Source: Paramacrobiotus metropolitanus
Taxonomy: Eukaryota > Tardigrada > Eutardigrada > Parachela > Macrobiotidae
Reading direction: 5' to 3'
DNA length: 64,000 nucleotides
Assembly: GCF_019649055.1 (NCBI RefSeq)
Contig: NW_026570398.1
Span: 1-64,000, forward strand
A model generated the notes under the pieces. It was not told where the DNA came from, searched no databases, and saw only the letters and a program-made list of their open reading frames with translations. Each line of letters begins with the position of its first letter. Positions within the stretch are counted from its first letter, which is position 1. Shown here in pieces: positions 36,869-47,621 of this stretch. The translations under genes and the position numbers were made by a program.

Positions 36869-37829
36869 AGGTACAGTATCAGGGCGGAAGGACGCAACTT
36901 TTTAAACTGTCATATCGTTCCTGTCTTGTTGTTTGCAGAGTTTTGTTACAAGGGGATCAATGCTGTCTTACATCTGTCGAGCTACGGTGGTCAACCGGCC
37001 CTCAAAGAGAAAAAGTTCGGTGACAACTGGCCTTCCTCATTTCAACATAACGTCACTTTCGGGGTGTAGTTGCGGCCTGCTGAGTCGGCACACTCCAGCG
37101 GAATGTCAGAAGGGACAAGGGAGAAAAAGAGAAAGAGTCAGAAAGGAAGAAACTTGTCACATAACGAGGTTACAGCGACAAAATATGTCTGCCTTAAGAG
37201 AGGAGTTACGGCAGTTAACCGGCCCCCTAAACTGGTAAGGAAAGAAGAAGAAAAAGTGCAAGTCATTGGAAGAAGGTTACGGCGTCACATTGGCCCTCTT
37301 CTCCACTAAAGAAAAAGAAAGGATATGCGACAGAAAAAATGAAGAAAATGAAGAATGATGGATGACCTTTTCAAGGGAGACAAGCAGAATTGCTTAAAAG
37401 CCAGAACATCGGCTAAGTTTCTCCATGCCCTTTAATGCTGAAGTCAGTATGGAAAATGGATGACCTTTTGAAACCGTCACTGCCCAAATGGGTCGCACAT
37501 CAGAAGAGAAAGGATGACCTTTGAGAACTTCACTGCTCAAGGGAGTCATCGGAACAAGAAAATGACCTTACCAGGTAGGAAGCAATCAAGCTTGTCTTCG
37601 GCCGTCCCTCCATGACCTTCGAAGGATCTCAGTGTTACGAAAGACGTACGTTGATACGCAAAGAATCCAAAGATGAAGAAGCAGTATTCCTAAAGTCGTG
37701 CAATGATACGCATCTTGTTCCTAAAAGCATATCTCATTGTGATGAAAGATTGCTCACATAGCAGAATGGGCCAAAGCGGATTACGGTTGACAGGACCCAG
37801 TGACCTTTACGAGTCGGAGGATCTTAGTT
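36869..37829 (+). other. 3' region of element copy 2
   Basis: Non-coding. It keeps the polypyrimidine-cag site (about 36920-36937), single segments of the 189-bp repeat, and from 37350 the block with inverted TGACCTTT motifs, which aligns with 9110-9609. Confidence 0.6.
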
Positions 37830-37831
37830 TC

Positions 37832-38929
37832 CTTGATTAAGAATTCTGTTGATATTTTTTTACTGTTTACTTTTGTTACGAGATCTCTTTATTCACATGT
37901 GAGATGGAATTTGTGATGTTAAAAGGAGAATAATCTCGATGTTTTTTTAATCACACAAACCAGCCGTGATGGATTCCCAAGGAATTGGAATTGGAGACTA
38001 GCCTCGAACGGAGCTCGGCATCCCTCCCAGAGGCATATGAGCGCAGGCGTACTATGGGTACACCCTCGCTAGTCTGTTGTGTTTTATTGCGCGCCGCCTT
38101 ATGCGTGGCAGTGCCTTGGGGTTCTGTGTGCACCCGCACAGTGCAGCGGTTACGTGCGCTTGCTGTGGTCAGCAGTGCGAAGTTGGCCACGTGGAATTTC
38201 TATTGAAATTAGTGTTGTCATAAATCTCTAGCAAACACGCCATATTTTCGATTTCCATAGCGTAGGCGCTTACAGCATTGCCAGATTTTCTTGGTAGACG
38301 GAGTTACGTCAACTCCGATTCTACGACGTGAACCTTGCCAGGTTCCCGTCTTATAACGGCACACGGGATTGCTTTTAACACAAGAGCGATTTTAATAGGT
38401 GCTGTACTGACCCACGTGCGGTGTGCAGTACCTACAAAAAATACCTGTACACGTACTTATCCAAGTAATGTGTATGCGAACCAGAACGCAACGCACACAT
38501 GAATTATTGTACTACAACTCGTAAGTGCACTGCAAACTAAATTTCTACGACATTTTCTAGTACAGATTTTGGTGTACAGAGTTTTCTTGAAAACGAAAAA
38601 CTCCTGCGTATAGCGTTGGCCTTTATTCTTCTTCCCGAATTTGGCTCTGGGCGCGTCGTTTCTCCTTCCTTTCGGTTAAAATCGTCATGCACTAAGTGTG
38701 TTTAGTGCGAATCGTTTTGTCATTTTTGACAAGTTCCTTGAATACAGTGTTACGCGTTATTGTGTACAGTACTTACTATACAAGTATTCGTAGTTATTTA
38801 CGGCTGCGACTTGGTGAAAACTTTACAATAAGGCGATTACGATGTCCTTGCTTTCCTTTTTCCCCACGGTTTTATTTTGGAAATTTTTCGAAATTAGGTA
38901 TGTGGGTTCTGGTTTCATGCAAATAGCCA
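37832..38929. other. No gene seen
   Basis: About 1.1 kb without a supported ORF. The longest frames (72-79 codons) have no domains. A short inverted pair (cgtcaactccg near 38310) was noted but is not convincing. Confidence 0.35.
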
Positions 38930-39089
38930 AAAGAGTAGTCCAGCTATCAGACGGCGGCAAAATAGCTGACAAGCTGAACACTCGCAGTGTGCAAAAGCCA
39001 ACAAGCTAATTTAGATTGCGGCAAATAATTCATTTATTCGCACTGCGGCGAAATACTCCCTTTTATAACCACTGCCACCTTCTATACCC
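38930..39089 (-). repeat. Right subterminal repeats, inverted relative to 32.5 kb
   Basis: On the minus strand: ggtatagaaggtggcagtggttataaaaggg then tatttcgccgc, tatttgccgca and agctattttgccgcc. It matches the order of 32537-32708 (taaaaggtggctggcac...ttataagg...ggctattttgccgca). If the two ends belong together they bracket about 6.5 kb including element copy 2. Confidence 0.45.
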
Positions 39090-39398
39090 TGCCAACAAAG
39101 ATTTACCAGAATCGGAAAGTGGCAAACGGGGTGGAAGGCATAGTTGATTATTCGCAAAGCCCGGAATCATGTAGATATTGTATAACGGAACACCAACAAC
39201 TGTGTTGTGATTTCATGGCGGCGTGATAGGATTTCATTCTACCTTCGCGACGCGCCGCATGGCTGTTTACGCCATAGTGTTAAACGTGTTTACGGTCGAA
39301 GCTAGCGGCGAGGCTTGGAAATCTAGTGGTTCATGGCCTGGATGGCAATCCTCACCAACAAGATGGCAATCCTCACCCGGGATTCTGCCATGCAGATT

Positions 39399-40127
39399 TC
39401 AAAAACTAAATTCGTCATACTGACCGGAGTTGTTGGCCGCTGCGCAAGGGAGCGGGTTATTGGTTGTGTTATTGCCTTGGGTTTGGTTATTCGTTTGATT
39501 ATTGGTTTGGGAACTGCTAACGGTTGATGCGTCTGCAACAATTAGATCGTTGTCAGTGTGTACCGTGGCCGGTCAGACCCCTAGCCCGATTAGGGGGGAA
39601 ACTACGTACTTTTTGGAAAGACATTGCAAAGATCCTTGGAACAGCGGCATTTTGTACCAACACCACCGTTTCGAACTTCCCAGGGTTCGCACCACCTGTG
39701 ATAATTGTTATCGAAGTGGCTATTTTTACCCCAGTCTTAAAATAGGCAATTGTTATATTGCTTTGTGGCAATTGTTATATTGCTGCTCCCCACATGCCTG
39801 TTGATCAATCTGATACTTGTCCGCTATAACATCAAGTATGGTTAATAAATACTGATGTGGTTGTTTTTCAGTACGAGGAAACGCTAACTGCGCACCTCGT
39901 CCGAAATCTGTTGTGTTACTTTTAGATTTTGTTGAAGTTGAATCGCATCGAAGATACTGCAGAATCCAACTTACGGTTAGTAAAGAATACCGTTGTTTTT
40001 TCACAGTGCGTTATGCCTGCTTCACATTCCTTGCTATTGCTGTTCAGACAATCCGTCGTGATCTCTTGCCAGCCAGGAGGAACGTCTCCGTTGGCGTAAT
40101 CGCATTCGTAGCATTTAATCGCTTTAA
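39399..40127 (-). CDS. Ly6/uPAR-type protein, three exons (5' exon not found)
   Basis: Exon at 39975-40127 carries IKCYECDYANGD...DC...CEAGITHCEK and ends C|GTAAGT. Exon 39610-39735 has WCEP, KCRCSKDLCN, the diagnostic end of the Ly6 domain, and ends A|GTACGT. Exon 39399-39532 adds a Ser/Thr/Asn/Gln-rich stalk (SSSQTNNQTNNQTQGNN) and stops at TGA. All junctions are phase 1 and all sites are consensus, which makes the model solid though no single ORF shows it. The signal-peptide exon must lie further right; the 2985-bp foldback element begins 40 bp from this exon, so it probably sits in intron 1. No hydrophobic GPI tail is visible after the stalk. Confidence 0.75.
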
Positions 40128-40417
40128 CTAGACAACCCAAGAATCATTAATAAAAACAGGCACAATTGTGACCGGCAAAAATGTCCCCCCTGTCCCCCCG
40201 GACATTTTTGCCGTGTCCCCCCTGCCACCATTGCCAAAACGGTAACCCTTTGGCCAGAATGGTGACACGAGGGACCTAGAACGAAAAGCTGATTTGCAGG
40301 TCAATCCGTGACCTTTGAAAAACTGCCACCAGCGTTACCACAGCGTTACCAGTCAAAAACAACTGCGAAAGTTGTATAATGTAGGGACAGACTGCGGCAA
40401 TAAAATTTGTCGCGCGC

Positions 40418-41097
40418 GGCATGGGGGACATTATTGCCGGAATGAATAAAGTGGTGTCCGGCATGGGGGGACATTATTGCCGGAATGAATTTAGTGGTGT
40501 CTGGCAAGGGGGACATTATTGCCGGAATGAATAAAGTGGTGCCCGGCATGGGAGACATTATTGCCGGAATGAAATTAGTGGTGTCCGGCATGGGGGGACA
40601 TTATTGCCGGAATGAATTTAGTGGTGTCTGGCATGGGGGACATTATTGCCGGAATGAATTTAGTGGTGTCTGGCATGAGGGACATTATTGCCGGAATGAA
40701 ATTAGTGGTGTCTGGCATGGGGGACATTATTGCCGGAAGGAATAAAGTGGTGTCCGGCATGGGGGACATTATTGCCGGAATGAATAAAGTGGTGTCCGGC
40801 ATGGGGGACATTATTGCCGGAATAAATAAAGTGGTGTCCGGCATGGGGGACATTATTGCCGAAATGAATTTAGTGGTGTCTGGCATGGGGGACATTATTG
40901 CCGGAATGAATTTAGTGGTGTCTGGCATGGGGACATTTTTGCCGGAATGAATTTAGTGGTGTCTGGCATGAGAGACATTATTGCCGGAATGAATTTAGTG
41001 GTGTCCGGCATGTGGGACATTATTGCCGGAATGAATTTAGTGGTGTCCGGCATGGGGGACATTATTGCCGGAATGAATTTAGTGGTGTCCGGCATGG
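40418..41097 (+). repeat. 42-bp minisatellite, left arm (about 16 units)
   Basis: Unit: ggcatgggggacattattgc followed by cggaatgaatttagtggtgtcc. Variation is limited to a few positions (ttt/aaa in the middle, gtcc/gtct). As 42 is a multiple of three, both strands have long open frames (MNLVVSGMGDIIAG repeats); these are by-products, not genes. Confidence 0.9.
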
Positions 41098-41481
41098 GGT
41101 GTGTCAAAGTTTTTTTTTTCAAAAATGTTTGCCTTGTCAAAGTCTTTTTCTTTGCTGCTTCTTCGTGGAAACGTTCCGAGATGCAGAGGTGATAATGTTT
41201 TCTGGCTCCTGAAATGCCCCCAGCTCAACGCTGTACAGCGTTAAACTTAGTACCACTGAGTACTGAGACGAGGTTTTCAAGATAAGCAACGGCTGTTTGC
41301 TTATTAAATTATTTAGTCCCTTGTAATACTACTGGTAGCGGTATTAATTTCTGCGTTCATTTATGATATTGGTACAATCTATAACGTCCGAATGTTTTGT
41401 TGGCAACACTCTCATATACAGACGATTATAACGGACAAAATCGTCTATCTATGAAGCATTAATTATTAACAATAGAGAAGT

Positions 41482-41596
41482 TGGGCAAGTTGCGGCAGTA
41501 GCAATACCAATGACAGTAGCGGCTATTTCGCCATAGATGCACTATAGGAAAATAGCGCTACTGTCACTGGTACTGCTACGATCGCAGTTTTGCCCA
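41482..41596. repeat. Imperfect hairpin in the centre of the foldback element
   Basis: About 47 bases (tgggcaagttgcggcagtag...cggctattt) pair with 41550-41596 around a 21-base loop, with few mismatches. It may be a small MITE nested in the foldback element; its core resembles the subterminal ggctattttgccgc repeats. Confidence 0.6.
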
Positions 41597-42447
41597 AATT
41601 GTCTAATAGTAAAATTAAACTTTACCGGTTTACCAGACCTTTGTACCAGTACAATGGAAAAGATACTTTGGAATTAAAAAAACTGCGGTAATCGAACGTA
41701 ATGTAGATTTCTAAACAAGGGTTAGTACCAAGTTGCCAATGTGCGAGTAGTTGCAATGTTCAGTAGTATCGATAACACAATTGGCATGTCAGTACAATAG
41801 CTGAAACCACTACCAGTACCATAGATGGCTCCACTTATTTAACCAGTACCAGAATCAGCAACCGTTCTCGCTGCCAGCAGCAGCAACAGTGCGAGTACCA
41901 CTATCATTTCCATGAATGTTGACTAATATTATGTTATTGACCGTATTTAATACACCCGAAGACACCAATTCTTCATCCAGTTAAATGCGGCGGGATTCCT
42001 TACTGACTAAACAAAGCATCCAGTTTTTACGATGCTGGATTCGATCCGCAATCAAGTTTCATCCATATACGAGGCAAGAAGAACAACAGAAACCGTTAAA
42101 GAGCTGCTATGGTTGTAAGAAAGCGCTGTATTAAGTTCGCATGCCTATAGCAAACGAAGTTACTTATAAGTAAATTTACTTAAAAGTAAAGCTACAGTTA
42201 TTATGAAGCGAAACATACGGCCGCGGACACCTTAATTATTACAGACTTTCCCAGATTAAAATAATTTTATGGTTGCGTGTTGACCAATGTAACATTAAAT
42301 ACACTTCACCCCTGCTGTCAACTTTTCAGATTTACAAAAAATTTGAAGACATTAAACCCGCAGCCGGCCCACAGTCATGCAGCAAAAGTTGTAAAAATTT
42401 CACGATTTTCTTTCTGTACTTCTATAATAAAACAGTGAGAAGGCAGT

Positions 42448-42905
42448 AACGTTCCGGCAATAATGTCCCCCCATGCCGGACGCCACTAAATTCATTCTGG
42501 CAATAATGTTCCCTTATGCCGGACACCACTAAATTCATTCTGGCAATAATGTCCCCCAATGCCGGACACCACTAAATCCATTCTGGCAATAATATCCCCC
42601 CTGCCGGACACCACTTTATTCATTCCGGCAATAATGTCCCCCCATGCCGGACACCACTAAATTCATTCCGGCAATAATGTCCCCCATGCCAGACACCACT
42701 TTATTCATTCCGGCAATAATGTTCCCCATGCCAGACACCACTAAATTCATTCCGGCAATAATGTCCCCCATGCCGGACACCACTTTATTCATTCCGGCAA
42801 TAATGTCCCCCATGCCAGACACCACTAAATTCATTCCGGCAATAATGTCCCCCTTGCCAGACACCACTAAATTTATTCCGGCAATAATTTCCCCCATGCC
42901 GCACA
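42448..42905 (-). repeat. 42-bp minisatellite, right arm (about 11 units)
   Basis: Same 42-bp unit as at 40418-41097, in the opposite orientation, with fewer copies. Unequal copy number in the two arms suggests recent expansion or contraction. Confidence 0.9.
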
Positions 42906-43151
42906 CGATAAATTTTATTGCCGCAGTCAGTCCCTACATTATACAACTTTTGCAGTTGATTTTGACTGGTAACGCTGTGGTAACGCTGGTGGCAGTTTTT
43001 CAAAGATCACGGATTGACCTGCAAATCAGCTTTTCGTTCTAGCTCCCTCGTGTCACCATTCTGGCCAAAGGGTTACCGTTTTGGCGATGGTTGCAGGGGG
43101 GACACGGCAAAAATGTCCGGGGGGACAGGGGGGACATTTTTGCCGGTCACA

Positions 43152-43846
43152 CACGATCGATAATAACTTAAAAAATATAAAACCAAACAGTATGACGCGA
43201 CGGGCACCACTGCTAAACTATTTTTTCAGAACTTTTCAGAGCTTCAACAGCTTCGAATCGCACCCACTAGCGCATTGCACCTACTTACCACTCCGAACAT
43301 CAAAATCAAGTTAACAATTATTCAAAAGTGAAAAGGACGATGTACTACTGTACTGTACCCGTTCGAAGTATTTTGAAAATAAGTATGGCTAATATAGTCG
43401 ATTTCCAGTTAACTATCATTAATTTAACAAGATCAAAGCGCACAGTGCAGCAATAATCAGAACGATTTTTTATGATGCGAGACAGGCAGTGCAAGCTCCG
43501 GGGTTCGTCCACTGAGAATTTGGTTTCGTCATTGTTACTTCAAATAAATACGCGTCGGAATATTACAACGAAAATTAAAGGAATGGTTTGTTTGCATGCA
43601 AAAAGCTAATCATTTATTTCAGAGGGCATTACAGTTATTATCTAACAAAATATTATTAATACTGTACTACAAAACTGACAGAATCTCAGAGCTAAACTAA
43701 TTACGTTACTAAGTAAGGAGCACTATGTTTGCAAATGCAGTAAGAAGTGAAGTTACGTAACCTCTTCATGGCAACAAAATAAATTTAAAACTGCTCAGTC
43801 ATGTATTCGCACATCAATTTGTCCGAAACAAAAACTCCTCTGTAGA
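43152..43846. other. No gene seen
   Basis: AT-rich. A GTAAGT in good context on the minus strand (about 43280-43290) could be the donor of the missing first exon of the Ly6 gene at 39.4-40.1 kb, but no signal peptide was identified in front of it. Confidence 0.3.
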
Positions 43847-44456
43847 ATGCTTTCGCCGAGCGCAGCTATGATGAAGCCTACCAGGAATCAATCGCAAATC
43901 CCCGGATCACAACTCGCAGATATGATGAAGCCTACCAGGAGTCAATCGCAAATCCCCGGATCACAACGTCCACCGTTACTAACACCAGCGTTAACAAGCA
44001 CAAATTCGCAAAGTGCAACCGATGTCATGAAATGGGCCATATTGCCATGAACTGCCCAGAAAAGGACCAGCTTTTTCGGAACATCTCCGCCGCAGACGGA
44101 GATATCTGAAGAAAATTTAATCGCGGAGCGTGCTCGGCTCCTTGCAGCGGCAACCGGACACATGTCTGCAGCTCTTGTGGGTCGACGGCACACGGCGACT
44201 ACGTCCACCGTCAAGGAACCTCAGGGGACAGTAGCCGCCCCAGGCAGGACAAGGCCTCTTAAGGCAGAGGCGTTTGCGCGTCGTCTGGCTGCTCATCCAG
44301 ATGTTTTGCTGGTAGCATATTTAATCGAATGTTTAACCGCGGGCGCGGACTTGAAATACATTGGGCCTCACCGTTCTACTTTCACTCCTAATAGTCCATC
44401 CATCGCCATTCATCATATAACCGTTCAGTGGCCCGCGCTCAAGCTCTGACTCTGAC
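43847..44456 (+). pseudogene. Gag fragment and N-terminal part of the YR-element polyprotein
   Basis: Two tandem 54-bp units (MMKPTR.QSQIPGSQ) open the region. A CCHC knuckle (CNRCHEMGHIAMNC) lies at about 44003-44050. After a frame change the second frame (about 44060-44456) contains AERARLLAAATGH and HPDVLLVAYLIECLTAGADLKYIGP, the typical HPD...L..G..IG.GP lead-in of DIRS-type RT proteins. The frame stops where the GACTCT repeats begin. Confidence 0.65.
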
Positions 44457-44875
44457 TCAGACTCTGACCGCTCAAACTCTGACTCTGACTACTCAAAGTC
44501 TGACTCTGACTGTCCAAACTCTGACTCTGACTCTGACTGAATAAACTAAGAATAACTTGAGAAACCTAAGAAACCTAAGAAACCTAAGAAACCTAAGAAA
44601 CCTAAGAAACCTAAGAAACCTAAGAAACCTAAGAAACCTAAGAAACCTAAGAAAACTAAGAAACCTAAGAATCCTAAGAAACCTAAGAAACCTAAGAAAC
44701 CTAAGAAACCTAAGCAACCTAAGAAACCTAAGGAGACCTAAGAAACCTAAGAAACCTATTAAGAAACCTAAGAAACCTTAGAGTCAGAGTCAGACTTTGA
44801 GCGGTCAGAGTCAGACTTTGAGTAGTCAGAGTCAGAGTTTGAGTGGTCAGAATCAGAGTCAGAGTCAGAGTTGGA
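44440..44875. repeat. Large palindrome: GACTCT-type arms around a (CCTAAGAAA)n tract
   Basis: Left arm 44440-44539 (ctctgactctgactcagactctgaccgctc...) and right arm 44780-44875 (its approximate inverse) enclose 44557-44775, about 24 units of cctaagaaa. The whole replaces part of the RT N-terminal region of the YR element, between the GP motif and the GHTKRPF block. It could extrude as a cruciform. Confidence 0.8.
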
Positions 44876-45551
44876 GTCTAGGCCCCGTTCGGCCCGTGTT
44901 GACAGAGAAGTGCAGTTGGGACACACGAAAAGGCCATTTACCAAGCGGCCGTTTCAGCAGTTCTCAGTCAACGCGCTAAGCATGCGGGTCAAGAAAAGCG
45001 GTGGACACAGAATGATCATGGACCTGTCCCGTCCAGCAATCGATTCTGTGAATCTGCACATTCCAAAGGATGAACCTCCAATTCACTTTTGTTCCGTCAA
45101 CGATGCTGTCAAATTAATCCTCCAACTTCCAGCTGAGGCGGTAATGGTGAAGCTGGACATCGAAGCAGCGTTTCGCCTGATACCGGTAAAAGAGTCGCAA
45201 CACTGTCTCCTGGGATACAAACTTGGACAGAAGTACTATTACGACGTTGTATTACCGTTTGGCTGTCGTTCCGCACCTGGCATCTTCTGCAAATTTTCAA
45301 ACGCAATTCTGTGGATCTTTAAATCCGAAACCGGACACAGTGCGATACTTGTTTACGTGGACGATTTTCTAATAATTGCAGCGAATTATCGGGAGTGCTC
45401 CTTACTGCTGCAGCGATTTACGGACATTTGCTGTGATCTGGGCGTGCCGCTAGCAATGAATAAATTAGATGGCCCAGCAACTGCCATTACTTTCCTCGGA
45501 ATCTACATAGATTCCGTTTCCCGAACGCTTTCCTTACAGCTGCAAAGCTGA
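44871..45551 (+). pseudogene. Reverse transcriptase core of the YR element
   Basis: Contains VKKSGGHRMIMDLSRP, VKLDIEAAFRLIPV, LPFGCRSAPGIFCKF and the catalytic VYVDDFL, then FLGIYIDS. The two adjacent Asp of YVDD are intact, as is the upstream Asp in LDIEAAF. The frame ends at TGA 45549-45551 and resumes shifted (AKLNEIVVLLD), so one indel separates RT from RNase H. Confidence 0.85.
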
Positions 45552-45559
45552 ACGAGATT

Positions 45560-46318
45560 GTGGTTTTGTTGGACAACTGGAGAGCGCAGTCTGAGTGTAC
45601 CTTGCACGATCTGCAAAGTCTCATCGGAACCCTCCAGTTTGCATGCAGATGTGTACCGGCTGGCCGACTGTTTCTGCGCCGTATGATACAGCTTATCATT
45701 AAAGGTAAGAGCAGCGGTAGCCGCCCGTTGACACGCATAAAGCTGGATACCGGGTTTCACCTCGACCTTGACTGGTGGTCAACATTCCTGCCGCAGTGGA
45801 ACGGTACAAGCAAGTTTCTCCAGCCCGACTGGTCAGGATCTGACGTTACTGAACAGTACACCGATGCTTCCGCAGCTCATGGTATCGGAGGCTACCTTGC
45901 TGGCGAATGGTTTCAGTCTCGGTGGCCACTCTGGATCACCGAAAGGAAGCCATGTATCGAGTACTTAGAGATGGCCGCCGTTCTTATCGCGTTGACCATC
46001 TGGGCGCCAAAGCTGCATCGCATGAGAGTGTTACTACACTGCGGCAACCTGCTGGCCTCCCAGGCATGGGAGAAGCTGGGTTCTGGCAACGCCGCAGTTC
46101 TAGACTTACTGCGTCGAATGCTAAAACTGTCCGCGGTTAACAATTTCACCGTCAAGATAGCGCATATAAGCGGCATCGATAACTGTGTCGCTGACGCGCT
46201 CTCACGTTTTCAGACTTCCCGGTTCAGGAGACTGGCGCCACACGCCAAAGCCTCACCGGAAGCCATACCGGACATTTGGGAAGACCTCCACTCCACGTAC
46301 GATGTCCCGATAGGTTAG
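45560..46318 (+). pseudogene. RNase H region of the YR element
   Basis: The thumb/connection part (LIGTLQFACR, GRLFLRRM, DLDWWSTFL) and the RNase H motifs (YTDASAAHGIGGYL, EYLEMAAVL, ISGIDNCVADALSR) are present. The frame ends at TAG 46316-46318, overlapping the shifted recombinase frame starting upstream. Confidence 0.8.
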
Positions 46319-47262
46319 ACATTATTGCGGCGCAGCTGCAATATCATCATCTTGCCGGCACGACACGGACGACATATAATGCGGGCTGGGCACGGTTCAC
46401 AGAGTTCTGCAGCAACGACCACACCTCCCCACTCCCGACGACGGAAAACAGCGTGCTGCGTTTCGTAGCGCATCTGTTTCTCCAAAACATTTCGCCGGCC
46501 ACGATCAAAGTGTACGTTGCTAGCATTGCAAAAGCTCACGCCGAAGCTAACCACCCAAGTCCTACTACGGGCGCAGCAGTCCTGAGAGCAGTCGACGGCT
46601 GCAGAAGAGTCTGCCCTACGGCGGTCGACGGCCGCCTGCCAATTTCTTTGGACATCATGCGAAGACTGAAAGACAACATCAGAAGTTCCTCTCTGTCAAC
46701 GTAATCGAAACTCCTAATTTGAAGCTCATTCACGACCGCATTCTTTGCTGCTCTACGGGTGAGCGAGGTCACATCGCAATCGACCCACAAGTTTGACGAG
46801 AGAAGAACGTTGTTGGCCAGCGACGTCACCATCGGCAGTGAGTCAGTGGTCATCAGCGTTCGCCGTTCTAAAACGGATCAGTTCGGACACGGGTACAGGA
46901 TCACGCTGGTATCCACTAGCAGGTCAGTCTGCCCTGTCACAGCAATCCAGAATTACGCAGCCGTCAGAGTTCCCACGCGGCAGTCTCACCCATTCTTTCT
47001 GCAAGAGGACGGACAGTTTGTCACGCGAACGCAAGTTGACCGGTGACTGCCGATCTTCCTCAACGGCATACCCGGAAGGGAACGATATAGCACCCACAGC
47101 TTCCGCATCGGGGCGGCTTCCACAGCAGCATCAAATGGAGCTCCGGACGCCGCTATTCAGACCAATGGCCGCTGGAAGTCTTCCTGTTTCACAAGATATG
47201 TTCGGACGGCGGTTCCGACACCCGGCCTCGACGCCTACGGAAAGAGCAGTGGTTTGGGGTAG
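46276..47262 (+). pseudogene. Tyrosine recombinase of the YR element
   Basis: The N-terminal SAM-like helices (TRTTYNAGWARFTEFC, NISPATIKVYVASIAKAH) are followed, after TAA and TGA in frame, by AFFAALRVSEV with the first catalytic Arg. After another TGA at 47043-47045 come HSFRIGAAS (His-x-x-Arg), NGRWKSS and the FTRYV Tyr nucleophile. All catalytic residues can be seen, but stops 46704, about 46719 and 47043 prevent expression. Confidence 0.8.
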
Positions 47263-47621
47263 TTTGGGGTTGCCTGTGCGGCTGGAGCGACCAGAGGTGG
47301 CCAAACGCGTTCGCGTTCACGCACCTTGCTCGCGCTTCCGGTCAGCAGCATCTCCAGTTCCCCCCACTTGGCTTTGTGTTGTCGCATACGAGACGTAGAA
47401 CATTAACATATCTTGCACGATTTGGGTGCGATGAACACCCGGGTCATATTCGGTGTGCGCTTGATCGCACGGTTCACACCCAAATCGTGCAGGTATATTC
47501 ACGAAATCCAACGGTCCGCGTATTTAGTATCCATAGCAGTTCGAACTAGCCAACAATCTTGAACAAAACTTTCGTTCAAATCCTGCTTTCCTTACGAAAG
47601 CGTACCGCCCAGAATAGCGCA

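Larger units (their letters stand above)
34248..37829 (+). mobile_element. Unclassified repetitive element, copy 2 (5'-truncated, decayed)
   Basis: Similarity to copy 1 starts at aaaagtctcagctca (about 34248, against about 5549) and ends at ggatcttagt (37819-37828). It thus holds only the last ORF and the 3' region. A 5' truncation resembles LINE-like insertion or integration of a spliced or subgenomic RNA, but no poly(A) tail or target duplication was identified. It carries four direct AAAGGTCA (34593, 34756, 34979, 35351) and four inverted (37363, 37461, 37515, 37801), with the same switch of orientation at the start of the 3' region. Confidence 0.6.
40167..43151. mobile_element. 2985-bp foldback element with minisatellite arms
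   Basis: Both ends read TGTGACCGGCAAAAATGTCCCCCC inward and stay complementary for several hundred bases: a unique outer block (about 250 bp, including gccaccagcgttaccacagcgttacc) and then an inner array of 42-bp units. The two arms enclose a unique centre (41100-42447). Long inverted arms made of tandem repeats are the hallmark of foldback-type transposons. Flanks CACAAT and CACGAT could be a 6-bp target duplication with one change. There is no transposase, so it would need one in trans. It apparently lies in a Ly6 intron. Confidence 0.8.
43847..47262 (+). mobile_element. Broken tyrosine-recombinase (DIRS-like) retroelement
   Basis: In order: a gag fragment with zinc knuckle, the start of the RT polyprotein, a palindromic insertion, the RT core, RNase H and a tyrosine recombinase. 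This order is diagnostic of YR retroelements (DIRS/PAT/Ngaro group), which circularise and recombine cDNA rather than using a DDE integrase. Several frameshifts and stops of all three types break the frames. Terminal repeats were not identified. Confidence 0.85.

Noticed and set aside
40418-41097. CRISPR-like regular array
   Set aside because: Units are contiguous 42-bp tandem repeats without unique spacers, mirrored at 42448-42905, in a eukaryotic genome.
40485-41192. Long ORFs of repeating MNLVVSGMGDIIAG / MPDTTKFIPAIMSP on both strands (also 42616-43042)
   Set aside because: The 42-bp minisatellite is a multiple of three and lacks stops in several frames; both strands are open, so the frames are by-products of the repeat.
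44493-44781. ORFs coding (RFL)n and (NLR)n repeats
   Set aside because: They are frames of the (CCTAAGAAA)n tract.
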